A stretch of 48,358 nucleotides of DNA from Verrucomicrobiales bacterium (lineage in GTDB: Bacteria; Verrucomicrobiota; Verrucomicrobiia; Limisphaerales; JAYPXF01), in assembly GCA_002715965.1 (NCBI GenBank), contig PBAL01000035.1, positions 1 through 48,358 on the forward strand. Direction: 5' to 3'. The notes beneath the pieces were generated by a model. That model saw only the letters and a program-made list of their open reading frames with translations. It ran no database searches and was not told the origin of the DNA. The first letter of the stretch is position 1; each line of letters begins with the position of its first letter. Positions 33,527 through 41,913 of the stretch are shown here, in pieces. Made by a program: the position numbers and the translations under genes.

Positions 33527-36172
33527 CTACTCGACGCGTTCCCATACCGCCGGCAGGTTCTTTGATTCCGGCCCAAAGGTCTGGGACACGACGAATCCGC
33601 TGGCTTGAGACATGTAGAAGATTCTTCCGTTGGAGACGACTGCTCCCAGGCACTCACGCGAATCGATGGCAGGCCCTGTGGAAACGAGTTTGCCGTCCTG
33701 CGAGAGATCGATCATGTCCATGTTTGCGCCCAGGACGTAAGGCTCGGAAAGCGTGAAACGACAACAGGCGTAGTTATGGCCAATGGTCCCAACGACTTTG
33801 CCGGTCTTGCGATCAAAGACGTTCCCTTTCCCACGCAATGCGTTGGAGAAGATGTAATCGTCGCCGACACTAACTACGTTCAATGCGGAGGTGACCGGTT
33901 CGGATTGCCAGACCAGTGATCCATCCTTTGCATCGAGGCACCAGACGAAGCGGTCCTTGGCTCCCTGCTCGGCGGCCGCAAATCCTCCCAGGAATATGCG
34001 GCCACCGCGGGCGCTCAACGTGCACTTGGAAGTCACGTGATACTTGGTGGTGGACCAGATGACATTGCCCGAGGCCGGATCCATGCACGCGGTAAATCCA
34101 TTATGGTCGATCGGTAGTCCGCGACGTTTCTTGGAATCGGTATCGAAACCGAAGTAGACGGAGTAGTAGAGCTTCCCGTCGAGAATACAGATGCCACAGT
34201 CGTTGCCACCGCGGCCGTATGCGGAGAAATCCTTCGTCCACTTCACTTTTCCGGTCTTGAGATCCCAGGCCCAGACGGTGGGCTTGTGATTTTTGGGTGT
34301 GTAAGGCGTGGCATTGGCGAAGATCCAACTCATGACCTCACGACCATCCTTCGTGGGGGCGGGCGTTCCTCCAAAGACGAAGGCCTTCTCCGATCCCTGG
34401 GCCGCGTATTCGCCGGAGCCCGATGCGTAGATCGCAACATCGCCGTGCACGACTGGAGGGAACTGACGGCTCCATCCCGGTGATCCGGTAAACGGCGCTT
34501 CCCAAAGCAGCTTGCCGGATTTCGCATCCAGGCAGCGAACCCGTGATTGCTTGATGCCGCCTTGCGGAATCAGGAGCTTCTCCTTGTGATAGAGCGGTGA
34601 GGTGAAGGACAGGTAAACGTGCGGCCAATGACGGCGCCAAAGCAGGCGGCCGGTATCCTGCTCCACCGCTATCACCTGTCCCTCGGCCGTGTGCATATAC
34701 ATCCGACCGCCACCACAGACCGGGAGGTGCTTGACCGTGCCTTCCAGGCGACGTGCCCATCGCATGCGCAAGGGCGGCTTGAGTCCCTGATCGTTTGCGT
34801 TCGAACCCCGGAAGTCTCCGTAATTGGAATACCAGTTGTATTTGTCTGCGGCCATCGGGCCGGAGAGCGGGCTGCGCACTTCCTTAACGCCGAGGTCCTT
34901 TGTTGGATACTGCGCGCGACCGTCCTTTCCGTAGACGTAAACATATCCGTCTTCACAAGCCGCATAGGCGCGCCCTCCAGACACCGCGACCGGCGCGGTG
35001 ATTGAGGCTCCAAATGAAGTGTCCAATGCCTGCCCCTTGCCGCCTTGGATCGGGACGACATGCAGCTTTCCATCCAAGCCACCAAACACGACATGATCCC
35101 GCGTCAATGTCGGAGGACTGATCGATGGAGCATCAGAAAGAACCGTGGGCTCTTTTTCACCTTTCTTGTGCACACACAAACCGAGGCCATGCTCCGGACG
35201 AGTGCGGAACACGTCGCCGTCCCGAATGGCAACACTGGCAAAGCCCAGCAGACCTGCGGTGTTGATCGATGTCTCGGTTCCTCTCACATGATCCGCCTTC
35301 AACTCTTCACCCTCCAAACGCATGATCTCGACTCGACCGGCATTGTCGCGCCGATGCCATTGCACATACACGTTGCCTTCCTTGTCTGCACTTTGCCCAA
35401 AGGTCGCGGGGTATTCCCTGCCTCGGTAAGAGGGAATCTCACCCACCTTGCGCAACTTGGGTTCATTTCCCGCATCCTCCACGAAAACCGTTCTTCCTCC
35501 AGCGGGCATGACCACGGTCTTGCCGATGAGACTGATGTCGCGCGAACAAACAAAGTGATCTTTCCAATTCACCCGATCACCGCGGAATTTCACCCAGTCA
35601 GCACCAAGCCATCTGTTGCCGGTGAAGCCAACGACCTCCGTCACGAAGTCCCACTTCCAGACCTGCTGCCCATTTGGCTTCAACGCATAGACCTGTGCGC
35701 CGAGCGTCGCAAAATACACGCGCCCTTTCCCCACCGCCGGAGCGGAGAAGATGGGCTCCTTGCAATCGATTTCGTTCACGACCTTTCCGTTAGACTTGTC
35801 GAACACGTAGTACACCCCCGCGGTTGTTCCCACGTGCAGAAACTTCCCGGCAACGGCCGGAGCTGCGATGTTGTTGCAGTTCCCCTTGCCGCCTTTCGTC
35901 GCTTTGCGCCACACGACCTTGTGATTCTCGGCATCGACGCAGAACACCACGCCCGAACCATCCACGAAGTAGATTCGCCCTTCGCTCACCACTGGTGACG
36001 CGAGAATCGCGTCGGTCGCAGGAATGAAGCCGACCAGACCCAGCTTTTCGGGCAGCACGGCGTCCGGCGCATTGCCTGAACGTTGGGCATTGCCCTGCAG
36101 TTGGTTCCATTCTGCCGACGCACAGATGACGCTGATCCCCAACACGAGCGGGGCGATGAAACGGGAGTTCAT
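33527..36172 (-). CDS. Secreted PQQ-like (BamB-type) beta-propeller protein
   Basis: An 881-residue exported protein (signal peptide FIAPLVLGISVICASA) made of repeated PQQ-enzyme-type propeller blades. Typical blade ends are DAENHKVVWRKATKGG, GRLLWRRHWPHV, CLDAKSGKLLWEAPFTG, WDLKTGKVKWTKDFSAYG, MDPASGNVIWSTTKYH and CLDAKDGSLVWQSEPV. Eight or more blades in two groups suggest two propellers. No dehydrogenase active-site cysteine pair or heme motif was seen, so a structural or binding role is as likely as catalysis. Such proteins are a common paralogous group in PVC bacteria. It appears intact and monocistronic, flanked on both sides by gene relics. Confidence 0.87.
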   Translation of the reverse strand: MNSRFIAPLVLGISVICASAEWNQLQGNAQRSGNAPDAVLPEKLGLVGFIPATDAILASPVVSEGRIYFVDGSGVVFCVDAENHKVVWRKATKGGKGNCNNIAAPAVAGKFLHVGTTAGVYYVFDKSNGKVVNEIDCKEPIFSAPAVGKGRVYFATLGAQVYALKPNGQQVWKWDFVTEVVGFTGNRWLGADWVKFRGDRVNWKDHFVCSRDISLIGKTVVMPAGGRTVFVEDAGNEPKLRKVGEIPSYRGREYPATFGQSADKEGNVYVQWHRRDNAGRVEIMRLEGEELKADHVRGTETSINTAGLLGFASVAIRDGDVFRTRPEHGLGLCVHKKGEKEPTVLSDAPSISPPTLTRDHVVFGGLDGKLHVVPIQGGKGQALDTSFGASITAPVAVSGGRAYAACEDGYVYVYGKDGRAQYPTKDLGVKEVRSPLSGPMAADKYNWYSNYGDFRGSNANDQGLKPPLRMRWARRLEGTVKHLPVCGGGRMYMHTAEGQVIAVEQDTGRLLWRRHWPHVYLSFTSPLYHKEKLLIPQGGIKQSRVRCLDAKSGKLLWEAPFTGSPGWSRQFPPVVHGDVAIYASGSGEYAAQGSEKAFVFGGTPAPTKDGREVMSWIFANATPYTPKNHKPTVWAWDLKTGKVKWTKDFSAYGRGGNDCGICILDGKLYYSVYFGFDTDSKKRRGLPIDHNGFTACMDPASGNVIWSTTKYHVTSKCTLSARGGRIFLGGFAAAEQGAKDRFVWCLDAKDGSLVWQSEPVTSALNVVSVGDDYIFSNALRGKGNVFDRKTGKVVGTIGHNYACCRFTLSEPYVLGANMDMIDLSQDGKLVSTGPAIDSRECLGAVVSNGRIFYMSQASGFVVSQTFGPESKNLPAVWERVE

Positions 36173-36225
36173 GCTCCGGATGGTTCAGTGCCGCCGCGCC
36201 CGCGGAAAGTCTTTTTTGCGCCGGC

Positions 36226-36562
36226 TCAATCGAGGTGCTTCATCGCTTCCCGACGACTCAACGCGGACAGCTCGTCATTCTCCACAAAGTCCCGCACCCA
36301 GTCCGGATCCGTTTTGGCGTATTCATGCAAGGCCCAGCCTATCGCCTTTCGGATGAAGAAGTCCTCGTGGTCCACATGTGCCCTGATACGCGCGGCAAGA
36401 ATCCGGGGATCCGTTTCCGCCTTTCAATTCAGGAGACTCGATTCCGTAGAACCGAAACTGATTGCGAAGATACGCCTCCATGGGCCTGACATTCTCCGGG
36501 TTGGCGTTTTCGCGCAGTGAGCGGGTCAATGTGCGCACAAAATCATCAGTTTCTGTCGGCAT
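36226..36562 (-). pseudogene. alkD: DNA alkylation repair protein (AlkD family) with large internal deletion
   Basis: ATG at 36562 starts MPTETDDFVRTLTRSLRENA, then ENVRPMEAYLRNQFRFYGIE and SPELK, the conserved N-terminus of the AlkD HEAT-like glycosylase family. Directly after about 36420 a different frame gives DPRILAARIRAHVDHEDFFI, RKAIGWALHEYAKTDPDWVR and LSALSRREAMKHLD to TGA at 36226, the normal C-terminus. About 125-130 residues of the middle, including most of the DNA-binding cleft, are missing. In the first frame translation continues only a short way after the join. Start and stop regions look well preserved, so the loss seems recent or a single event. Confidence 0.8.
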
Positions 36563-36718
36563 CGTGTGTGAGTTTAAGCATAGGGAACGATCGGCCAACG
36601 GGCGTAAATCCCAAAAAATCGCACGAATGGAATACATCGGCCGCTCTAATTGCAATTCTCCTTTCACCCGAAGTCGGTTGTTCGGAGTGTATTGGAGCCA
36701 AAGCTTCCTTAGCATCAC

Positions 36719-36750
36719 TTGACAGATTAGATTTAATACGTAAGTATTGG
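36719..36750 (+). promoter_or_regulatory. Putative promoter of the pseudopilin gene
   Basis: TTGACA at 36719-36724 is followed, after about 16 bases, by TAAGTAT (36741-36747), part of the longer word TACGTAAGTATT that resembles the boxes upstream of yajC and the large surface-protein gene. The pseudopilin ATG is 26 bases further on. Inferred from position and sequence only. Confidence 0.45.
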
Positions 36751-36775
36751 CCGGACGCTTGAATAAAACCCGGTT

Positions 36776-37777
36776 ATGAATAAGCCCAATCAATCCAATT
36801 CCGCCTTTACGCTCATCGAGCTTCTGGTGGTCATCGCAATCATCGCCATTCTGGCTGGAATGCTCCTCCCGGCTCTGGCAAAGGCCAAACAAAAAGCTGC
36901 TAAGATTAAGTGCACCAACAACTTACGTCAAATCGCGCTAGGTTTTCGGACGTGGGCTTCCGACAAGGATGACAGTTATCCGTGGGAGTTTGAACAACGC
37001 TACACCATGCGTTTCGTCGATCCCAACAACCCTTGGGGCGGGGGCAGGTCAGCTGGATATGACTTTAACCGGCACGGGACGGCCAACAGCGAGGCACCCC
37101 GCACATGGACGGTCTACGCCCTCATGTCCAATTCCATCGTGAATCCCAAGATTCTCCTCTGCCCGGGCAATCGCACGAAGCGGAACGCCGTGTCGCACGA
37201 ATACAGCACCAATCTTCAGGGATTCTACAGCACCGCCATCAGCGCAAACGGGCATCATCCACTGACTTGGCGAGAAGACCCCAACTATGGGCGCGGAGCC
37301 GGCTACGACAACTCCATCTCCTACGGAATCATGCGCTGGAATCGCGGGGAGCTCCGCCGGGGCGTAAAACAGGCCAACTCTCCCGACCAAATCCTCGCCT
37401 ACGACTTCAATGTCAATCGCTGGCATGGTCACTACAATGAGTTTCCGCGATTTGATCCCATCCCCGGCGGCATGGGCCACACCAGTGGCGACGGGAATCG
37501 TCTGGAGCAACGTAATGTGACGGAAAGTCACGCGCCAAGTTCGCGCAATATCAGCGTCCATGTGTGGGGGTGGGTGCACGGGTTTGACGAAGGCAACCGA
37601 TTCAATCTGCACGGTGATTCGGGCAATATGGCCATGTCCGATGGAGCTGTGCTCTCGCTCGTTACCGAGCAGATTGATGCACTTGGCCGGGCAATGCACC
37701 AAGGCGCCCGTGGGCCGCGAAACGCAGCTGGTAATGCCCGGGGCGGGTTCAATACCTGGATCTGGCAGCCTTGGTAA
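36776..37777 (+). CDS. Type II secretion/type IV pseudopilin-like protein with PVC-type leader
   Basis: A 333-residue protein with a prepilin N-terminus: a short polar leader ([10 protein letters not shown]) then [20 protein letters not shown] and [10 protein letters not shown]. Prepilin peptidase would cut before Phe11, with Glu15 as the family's +5 glutamate. The residue before the cut is Ala, not the usual Gly, as in many PVC members. The rest is the DUF1559-like/hyper-secretome type common in Verrucomicrobia, ending with [20 protein letters not shown], a form of the H-x9-DG signature. It is a likely substrate of the prepilin peptidase at 20734-21828. It is monocistronic, with its own promoter candidate and a strong terminator. 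Confidence 0.92.
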   Translation: MNKPNQSNSAFTLIELLVVIAIIAILAGMLLPALAKAKQKAAKIKCTNNLRQIALGFRTWASDKDDSYPWEFEQRYTMRFVDPNNPWGGGRSAGYDFNRHGTANSEAPRTWTVYALMSNSIVNPKILLCPGNRTKRNAVSHEYSTNLQGFYSTAISANGHHPLTWREDPNYGRGAGYDNSISYGIMRWNRGELRRGVKQANSPDQILAYDFNVNRWHGHYNEFPRFDPIPGGMGHTSGDGNRLEQRNVTESHAPSSRNISVHVWGWVHGFDEGNRFNLHGDSGNMAMSDGAVLSLVTEQIDALGRAMHQGARGPRNAAGNARGGFNTWIWQPW

Positions 37778-37793
37778 TCTTCTTGGAAAACTC

Positions 37794-37829
37794 AAAAAAA
37801 GCGCCCCAACCCGGGGCGCTTTTTTTTTG
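37794..37829. terminator. Bidirectional intrinsic terminator
   Basis: GCGCCCC (37801-37807) pairs perfectly with GGGGCGC (37813-37819) around a 5-base loop, flanked by seven As on the left and a run of Ts on the right. It can stop transcription of the pseudopilin gene on plus and of the convergent TonB receptor gene on minus. Confidence 0.9.
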
Positions 37830-37870
37830 CTCCGACGGGATTGCCGGCCGGCTGATTGGATGCTTGCGGA

Positions 37871-39736
37871 TCAGAAGGTGGCGCGAATCCCGCCGTAGAC
37901 CCCAAGTCGCAAGGCTGGAAATCCACTGGTATACTCAAACTTGTCGTCGGTCAGGTTTTCACCGCGCACCCAAAGCTCCACGTTCTTTGTCGCCTGATAG
38001 TTTGCACCGGCGTTGAGCAACACGTAGTCACCATTGGGGATGTTGGCCCCGGTGTCTTGTCGATCGAGCACCCACTGGATTCCTGAATGCAGCATGAGTT
38101 TGCTGATGACCTTCCAACGGGCGTTGGCCATGAACTGGTGCCGCGGACGCCGGATCAGGCGTTGGCCGGTACGTTTGTTGATGGCGGTGAGGTAGGTGTA
38201 GCTGCCGGACAATTCAACCCGCTCGTTCAATTTCAGATTTGCGGTGCTTTCCACACCCTGGCTCAGCGCGGCGTTGATGTTCTGGGGCCGGCCGGGTATC
38301 GGTCCGAATCCATCCGGATCGATGAACTGGATCAGGTCTTGGAATTCATGCCTGAACCAGGTGACCCCCAGTTCGAGCTTCTGCATCAAGGGCTGGCGAA
38401 CGCCCACCTCGAAGGTCGATGCGCTCTCGGATTTCAGGTTTCGATTACCAAAGCTGCCGAAGGCCGGAAAATCAAAATAGAGATCCTGTGCTGTGGGCGT
38501 GCTGACCGCACTGGAAACGCTCCCAAAGATGGTGGTCTTGGTTTTGGGCACGGTTGCCGACACTCCGCTATTCCATGAAAGCGCATCTTGGAAGTCCGAA
38601 TAACGGTCGTAGCGAAGAGTGCTGAACAGACGGAGGTAATCGCGCGGTTCCCATTCCAATTGACCGTAACCGGAAAGAGATCCCAATCCTGCCACGAAGG
38701 CGCCGCCAAACGGACTCGTCGTCGTGCGTTCGATGTCCTGGTGCTGGAACAGCAAGCCGGCGGTTCCGTCGAGTTGATCGTTGAATTCGAGGTCGTTCTG
38801 CAGGTCGAACATGTGAGAGCGGACGCTCAGCCGATTGACACTTCCAAAATCTTCGGATGGTTGCCATTGGTTCTCGAAAGTGTAGTAGGCCCGCGTCGTA
38901 AATCGCTCAGATGCGTTCCATTCCACGCCTGGAGAAACCCGCGTCACTTCACGCTTGAGATGATCATTCACGCTGGGGAATGCGAGGGAACCTGGCGAAC
39001 CGCCATCGGTCTGGTAGTAGCTCGTCTTCACATCTGCGTAGACATCCTCCGATACCTCGTAGCCGAAGGAGGTGCGAAAGCTCGTTCGGCGGAAGCTATT
39101 GTTGTCCCGTGGGTAATCGGCATTGAACTGTGAACCCGCAAAGGCGTAATCGATCTTTCCATCGGACCCGCGAACGGATGCCGACTCACGAAAACTGTTG
39201 AAGGAACCCACCTCAAACATCGCCTTGTATTCCGGCTGCTCGAGTCCGCGACCGGATTCGGTGATGACGTTCACCACCCCGCCAATCGCATCACCGCCAT
39301 AGAGAGCACCAACGGACGAACGCACCATTTCAATGCGATCCACGTTGTCGAGTGTGAGGCTGCCCCAGTCGAATCCGCCCGCCAGCATGTTCGGCGAACG
39401 GCGGCCGTCGATGGTCAGCAGGGTGTGTTGACTCTTGGTGCCGCGGGTGAAGACCGAGGTTGCCTGGCCAGGTGTGCCGTTGCGAACCACGGAGAGACCG
39501 GGCAGAGATTCGAGCGCCTCGGCCAGGGTGCGAAAGTTTTTTTCTTCAATGGTTGCGCGGTTGATCACCGAGACCGTCGCGGCCGTGCGATTGATATCCC
39601 GTTCGGTGCGTGTCGCGGTAATGACGAGTTCAGGGAGTTGGATGGCATCACGCGCGTAGGAAGGCGCGTTGGTCTGTGCCGCGGCGCAGAGGGGCGCGGC
39701 GGCCAGGAGGGACAGGGTCAGTTTTCGAGTTTTCAT
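37871..39736 (-). CDS. btuB: BtuB-like TonB-dependent receptor, riboswitch-controlled
   Basis: A 621-residue outer-membrane TonB-dependent receptor. After the signal peptide (LTLSLLAAAPLCAAA) comes a TonB-box-like stretch (PELVITATRTERD), then the plug domain (AEALESLPGLSVVRNG, LLTIDGRRSPNML, VDRIEMVRSSVGALYGGDAI, GGVVNVITES), then a beta barrel ending GVYGGIRATF with a terminal Phe. Length matches BtuB. The cobalamin riboswitch in its leader argues strongly that it imports vitamin B12 or another corrinoid. No TonB/ExbBD or BtuCDF genes are in the window. It is convergent with the pseudopilin gene over a shared terminator. Confidence 0.93.
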   Translation of the reverse strand: MKTRKLTLSLLAAAPLCAAAQTNAPSYARDAIQLPELVITATRTERDINRTAATVSVINRATIEEKNFRTLAEALESLPGLSVVRNGTPGQATSVFTRGTKSQHTLLTIDGRRSPNMLAGGFDWGSLTLDNVDRIEMVRSSVGALYGGDAIGGVVNVITESGRGLEQPEYKAMFEVGSFNSFRESASVRGSDGKIDYAFAGSQFNADYPRDNNSFRRTSFRTSFGYEVSEDVYADVKTSYYQTDGGSPGSLAFPSVNDHLKREVTRVSPGVEWNASERFTTRAYYTFENQWQPSEDFGSVNRLSVRSHMFDLQNDLEFNDQLDGTAGLLFQHQDIERTTTSPFGGAFVAGLGSLSGYGQLEWEPRDYLRLFSTLRYDRYSDFQDALSWNSGVSATVPKTKTTIFGSVSSAVSTPTAQDLYFDFPAFGSFGNRNLKSESASTFEVGVRQPLMQKLELGVTWFRHEFQDLIQFIDPDGFGPIPGRPQNINAALSQGVESTANLKLNERVELSGSYTYLTAINKRTGQRLIRRPRHQFMANARWKVISKLMLHSGIQWVLDRQDTGANIPNGDYVLLNAGANYQATKNVELWVRGENLTDDKFEYTSGFPALRLGVYGGIRATF

Positions 39737-39795
39737 CAGGGGACTGGTTTCATTCGTGCGTTTGTTTTGGGGTGGGAAACCAGGCGGGGAGGCAC

Positions 39796-39832
39796 AAAAA
39801 AGCCTTCACCCCGCAATTCGGAAGATGAAGGC
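39796..39832 (-). terminator. Intrinsic terminator in the btuB-like leader
   Basis: On the minus strand GCCTTCA (39832-39826) pairs with TGAAGGC (39808-39802), and TTTTTT follows (39801-39796). It lies between the cobalamin aptamer and the receptor ATG, where the expression platform of a transcription-terminating riboswitch would be. Confidence 0.75.
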
Positions 39833-39934
39833 AAATTCCAAGCCGTGACGAAAACCGTTCGACACGCTGGCCCCATCCTTCTCTTTGTCGGAGAAGTGGG
39901 CGTCTTCCTTGACGCCCGGACGAGGACAACCAAA

Positions 39935-40075
39935 CCGGTATCCTGACTCCGGGTTTCCAACCTCGCTCCCGCCTTCCCGCTCAACGAGCAGTGGCAATTG
40001 GGAGTTTGTCACCCGATACAGTGGCGCAACCGTCCCCGATTCTAACGGGGTTCCCTGCGTTTGATTGTCACAGAT
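39935..40075 (-). promoter_or_regulatory. Cobalamin (AdoCbl) riboswitch
   Basis: The minus strand carries the cobalamin aptamer landmarks in order: GAATCGGGGACGG then GCGCCACTGTATCGGG, a second GCCACTG, GGGAAGGCGGG, and the B12 box GGAGTCAGGATACCGG near 39935-39950. It binds adenosylcobalamin or a related corrinoid and represses the receptor gene when the vitamin is plentiful. A terminator hairpin follows about 100 bases downstream. Boundaries are approximate. Confidence 0.93.
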
Positions 40076-40189
40076 TGCGGACCGAACAGGCCCGCTCTAT
40101 CAAAGAGCTGCGGCTTGATAGTTGGGCGCATCGATTCTGCCAAGAAAAAGTTTTTCACCTTGGCAGCAGAGGGTGCGATTGCCACTGGG

Positions 40190-40337
40190 TGGTGGAGGGA
40201 CGAGCCCACGAGTCCGTGGGGCGCAAAGTTCCGAGGCGAGTATGACTTAACCCGTGCTGCTGTCGGCAGACCTTACCGTCCCCCAAGTTCAATGGGCTGT
40301 AGCTCAAGTAAGGACTCGTAAACTCGTCCCTCCACCA
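40190..40337. mobile_element. 148-bp MITE-like element with 26-bp terminal inverted repeats
   Basis: TGGTGGAGGGACGAG at 40190-40204 is repeated perfectly in inverse at 40323-40337. After a 3-base mismatch the pairing continues for 8 more bases (ACGAGTCC / GGACTCGT), so the ends match over 23 of 26 positions. The interior has no coding frame and includes the small hairpin CCCAC-GAGTCC-GTGGG. No clear target-site duplication was seen. The end sequence resembles a dispersed repeat I associate with verrucomicrobial genomes (memory, not checked). It ends about 50 bases before the integron-integrase relic. Confidence 0.7.
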
Positions 40338-40386
40338 GCTCGTTTGCGCCACCCAGAGAGAATTACACCAGGCAGCAGAAAATCGC

Positions 40387-40912
40387 GTGCCGTTGCGGGA
40401 GCAGTTGCTGCGGGTGGAGTTGTTGCATAAGGCGGATTTGCGGGATGGACTGGGGGCGGTGTATCTGCCGGAGGGGCTGGGCAGGAAGTTTCCGAGTGCG
40501 GCGAGGGAGTTGGGTTGGCAGTGGGTTTTTCCGTCTAAGTCGATCAGCAAGGATCGGCGCCCACTTGGTGGTGGGGCATTTTGGAGTTGGCAGATCGAAG
40601 ATGGGTGACGGGGTGGCCGGGCCGGGATACCCGCGTGGCGAGGACAATGCGGTCTTGCGTCGGCATCATTTGGATCCGGGGACGATCGACAAGGCATTGA
40701 AGGCGGCTGCGAAGCGGGCGGGTCTGGTGAAGCGGGTGACGAGTCATGTATTGCGTCATTCGTTTGCGACGTATTTGTTGTTGAGGGGGACGGATATTCG
40801 GGAGATCCAGGAATTGCAGGGGCATCGTGATTTGTCTTCGACGATGATTTATACGCATGTGGTGCGGGAGATCCGGGGTGGGGTGGTGAGTCCGTTGGAC
40901 TCGCTTCGCGAG
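40387..40912 (+). pseudogene. intI: Integron integrase (IntI) relic
   Basis: Bases 40387-40608 encode [40 protein letters not shown] and [20 protein letters not shown], ending at TGA. The next frame continues [20 protein letters not shown], then [40 protein letters not shown] and GVVSPLDSL. These are the second half of a tyrosine recombinase with the catalytic HxLRH, GHRD and the Tyr of MIYTHV. The WQWVFP...RRHHLD stretch is the extra segment specific to integron integrases. The N-terminal SAM-like domain and first catalytic Arg are absent, and a frameshift lies near 40605. The second frame stays open into yicC, to 41086, without family resemblance. No attC array was seen nearby. Confidence 0.85.
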
Positions 40913-41021
40913 GGAATTTGGGAGTTGGAATTAACCGAAGAGATCGCAAAGGGCACAGAGAAGCGCTGGATTTTCACTATTTTCTTCGCGGCAATAGGGG
41001 GTTCATTCATATTCGTGCGGC

Positions 41022-41903
41022 ATGAAGTCCATGACGGGTTATGGCCGCGGCGAGAATGTTCGGAGCGGCTGCAAGATCACGGTTGAAATCGGCTCGGTGA
41101 ATCGAAAATCGGGCGAGGTTTCGGTGGGTCTGCCGCGTGAACTGGATTCGCTTGAGTCGCAGGTGCGAGATGAGGCGTTGCGCCGAGTGGCGCGCGGCCG
41201 ATTGAATATTCGAATTCACCTTCAATCGGCTGACGGGTTCAAGCCCGTCAATGTCCGCGTGAATCACAAGCTGGCACAGACTTATCATCAGGAGTTCACC
41301 CGTCTGGCAACGGCGTTGAAGTCGGGGGGGACGTTTTCATTGGACACGATTTTGCGATCGCCGGGCGTGCTGGAGACGAACAGTGAGGACACGGATGCCG
41401 AGAAGCTTTGGCCGCAGGTGAAGTCGGCGTTGAAGAAGGCGCTGGATGGGCTGGTGGAGATGCGCGAGAAAGAGGGTGCGCATTTGCGGAAGGATCTTCA
41501 ATCGCGGGTGAAGGTGATTCAGAAGTGTGTCTCCAAAGTCTCGAAGCTCGCGCCGGGTGTGCCGAAGCGATTTCGCGAAAATCTGATGAACCGCCTTCGA
41601 TCGTTGGGCATTGAGAGCATCGACCCAAATGATGAACGGGTCTTGAAGGAGATCGTCATCTTCACGGATCGGACGGACATCTCAGAGGAGCTCACGCGTT
41701 TGAAGAGCCACTTTCAGCAGTTCGATGAGTGCGCGAAATCCAAGGCACCCGTCGGGCGCAAGTTGGATTTCCTCTGCCAGGAAATGTTTCGGGAGATCAA
41801 CACGATCGGTTCGAAGGCGCAGGACGCGGAGATCTCGAAGGAGGTCGTCATGGCGAAGACGGAGCTGGAGAAGTTTCGCGAGCAGGTCCAGAACGTCGAG
41901 TAA
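41022..41903 (+). CDS. yicC: YicC/YloC-family endoribonuclease
   Basis: A 293-residue YicC-type protein, a conserved bacterial family shown to have endoribonuclease activity and to affect small-RNA turnover. The start [20 protein letters not shown] is diagnostic, followed by [20 protein letters not shown], the central [12 protein letters not shown] and the C-terminal block [40 protein letters not shown] and [20 protein letters not shown]. Length is normal. It leads a plus-strand run with gmk 10 bases downstream; yicC next to gmk is a conserved order. Its promoter must lie in the 110 bases after the integrase relic. Confidence 0.96.
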   Translation: MKSMTGYGRGENVRSGCKITVEIGSVNRKSGEVSVGLPRELDSLESQVRDEALRRVARGRLNIRIHLQSADGFKPVNVRVNHKLAQTYHQEFTRLATALKSGGTFSLDTILRSPGVLETNSEDTDAEKLWPQVKSALKKALDGLVEMREKEGAHLRKDLQSRVKVIQKCVSKVSKLAPGVPKRFRENLMNRLRSLGIESIDPNDERVLKEIVIFTDRTDISEELTRLKSHFQQFDECAKSKAPVGRKLDFLCQEMFREINTIGSKAQDAEISKEVVMAKTELEKFREQVQNVE

Positions 41904-41913
41904 ACCGCACGCG

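Noticed and set aside
40080..40400. attC or attI sites beside the integrase relic
   Set aside because: No R/L box pair with the expected core triplets was seen; the inverted repeat present is better explained as MITE ends.
40445..41086. A single 213-residue integrase gene running into yicC
   Set aside because: Only the middle matches IntI; the start is frameshifted and the end lies in the wrong frame over the yicC start.
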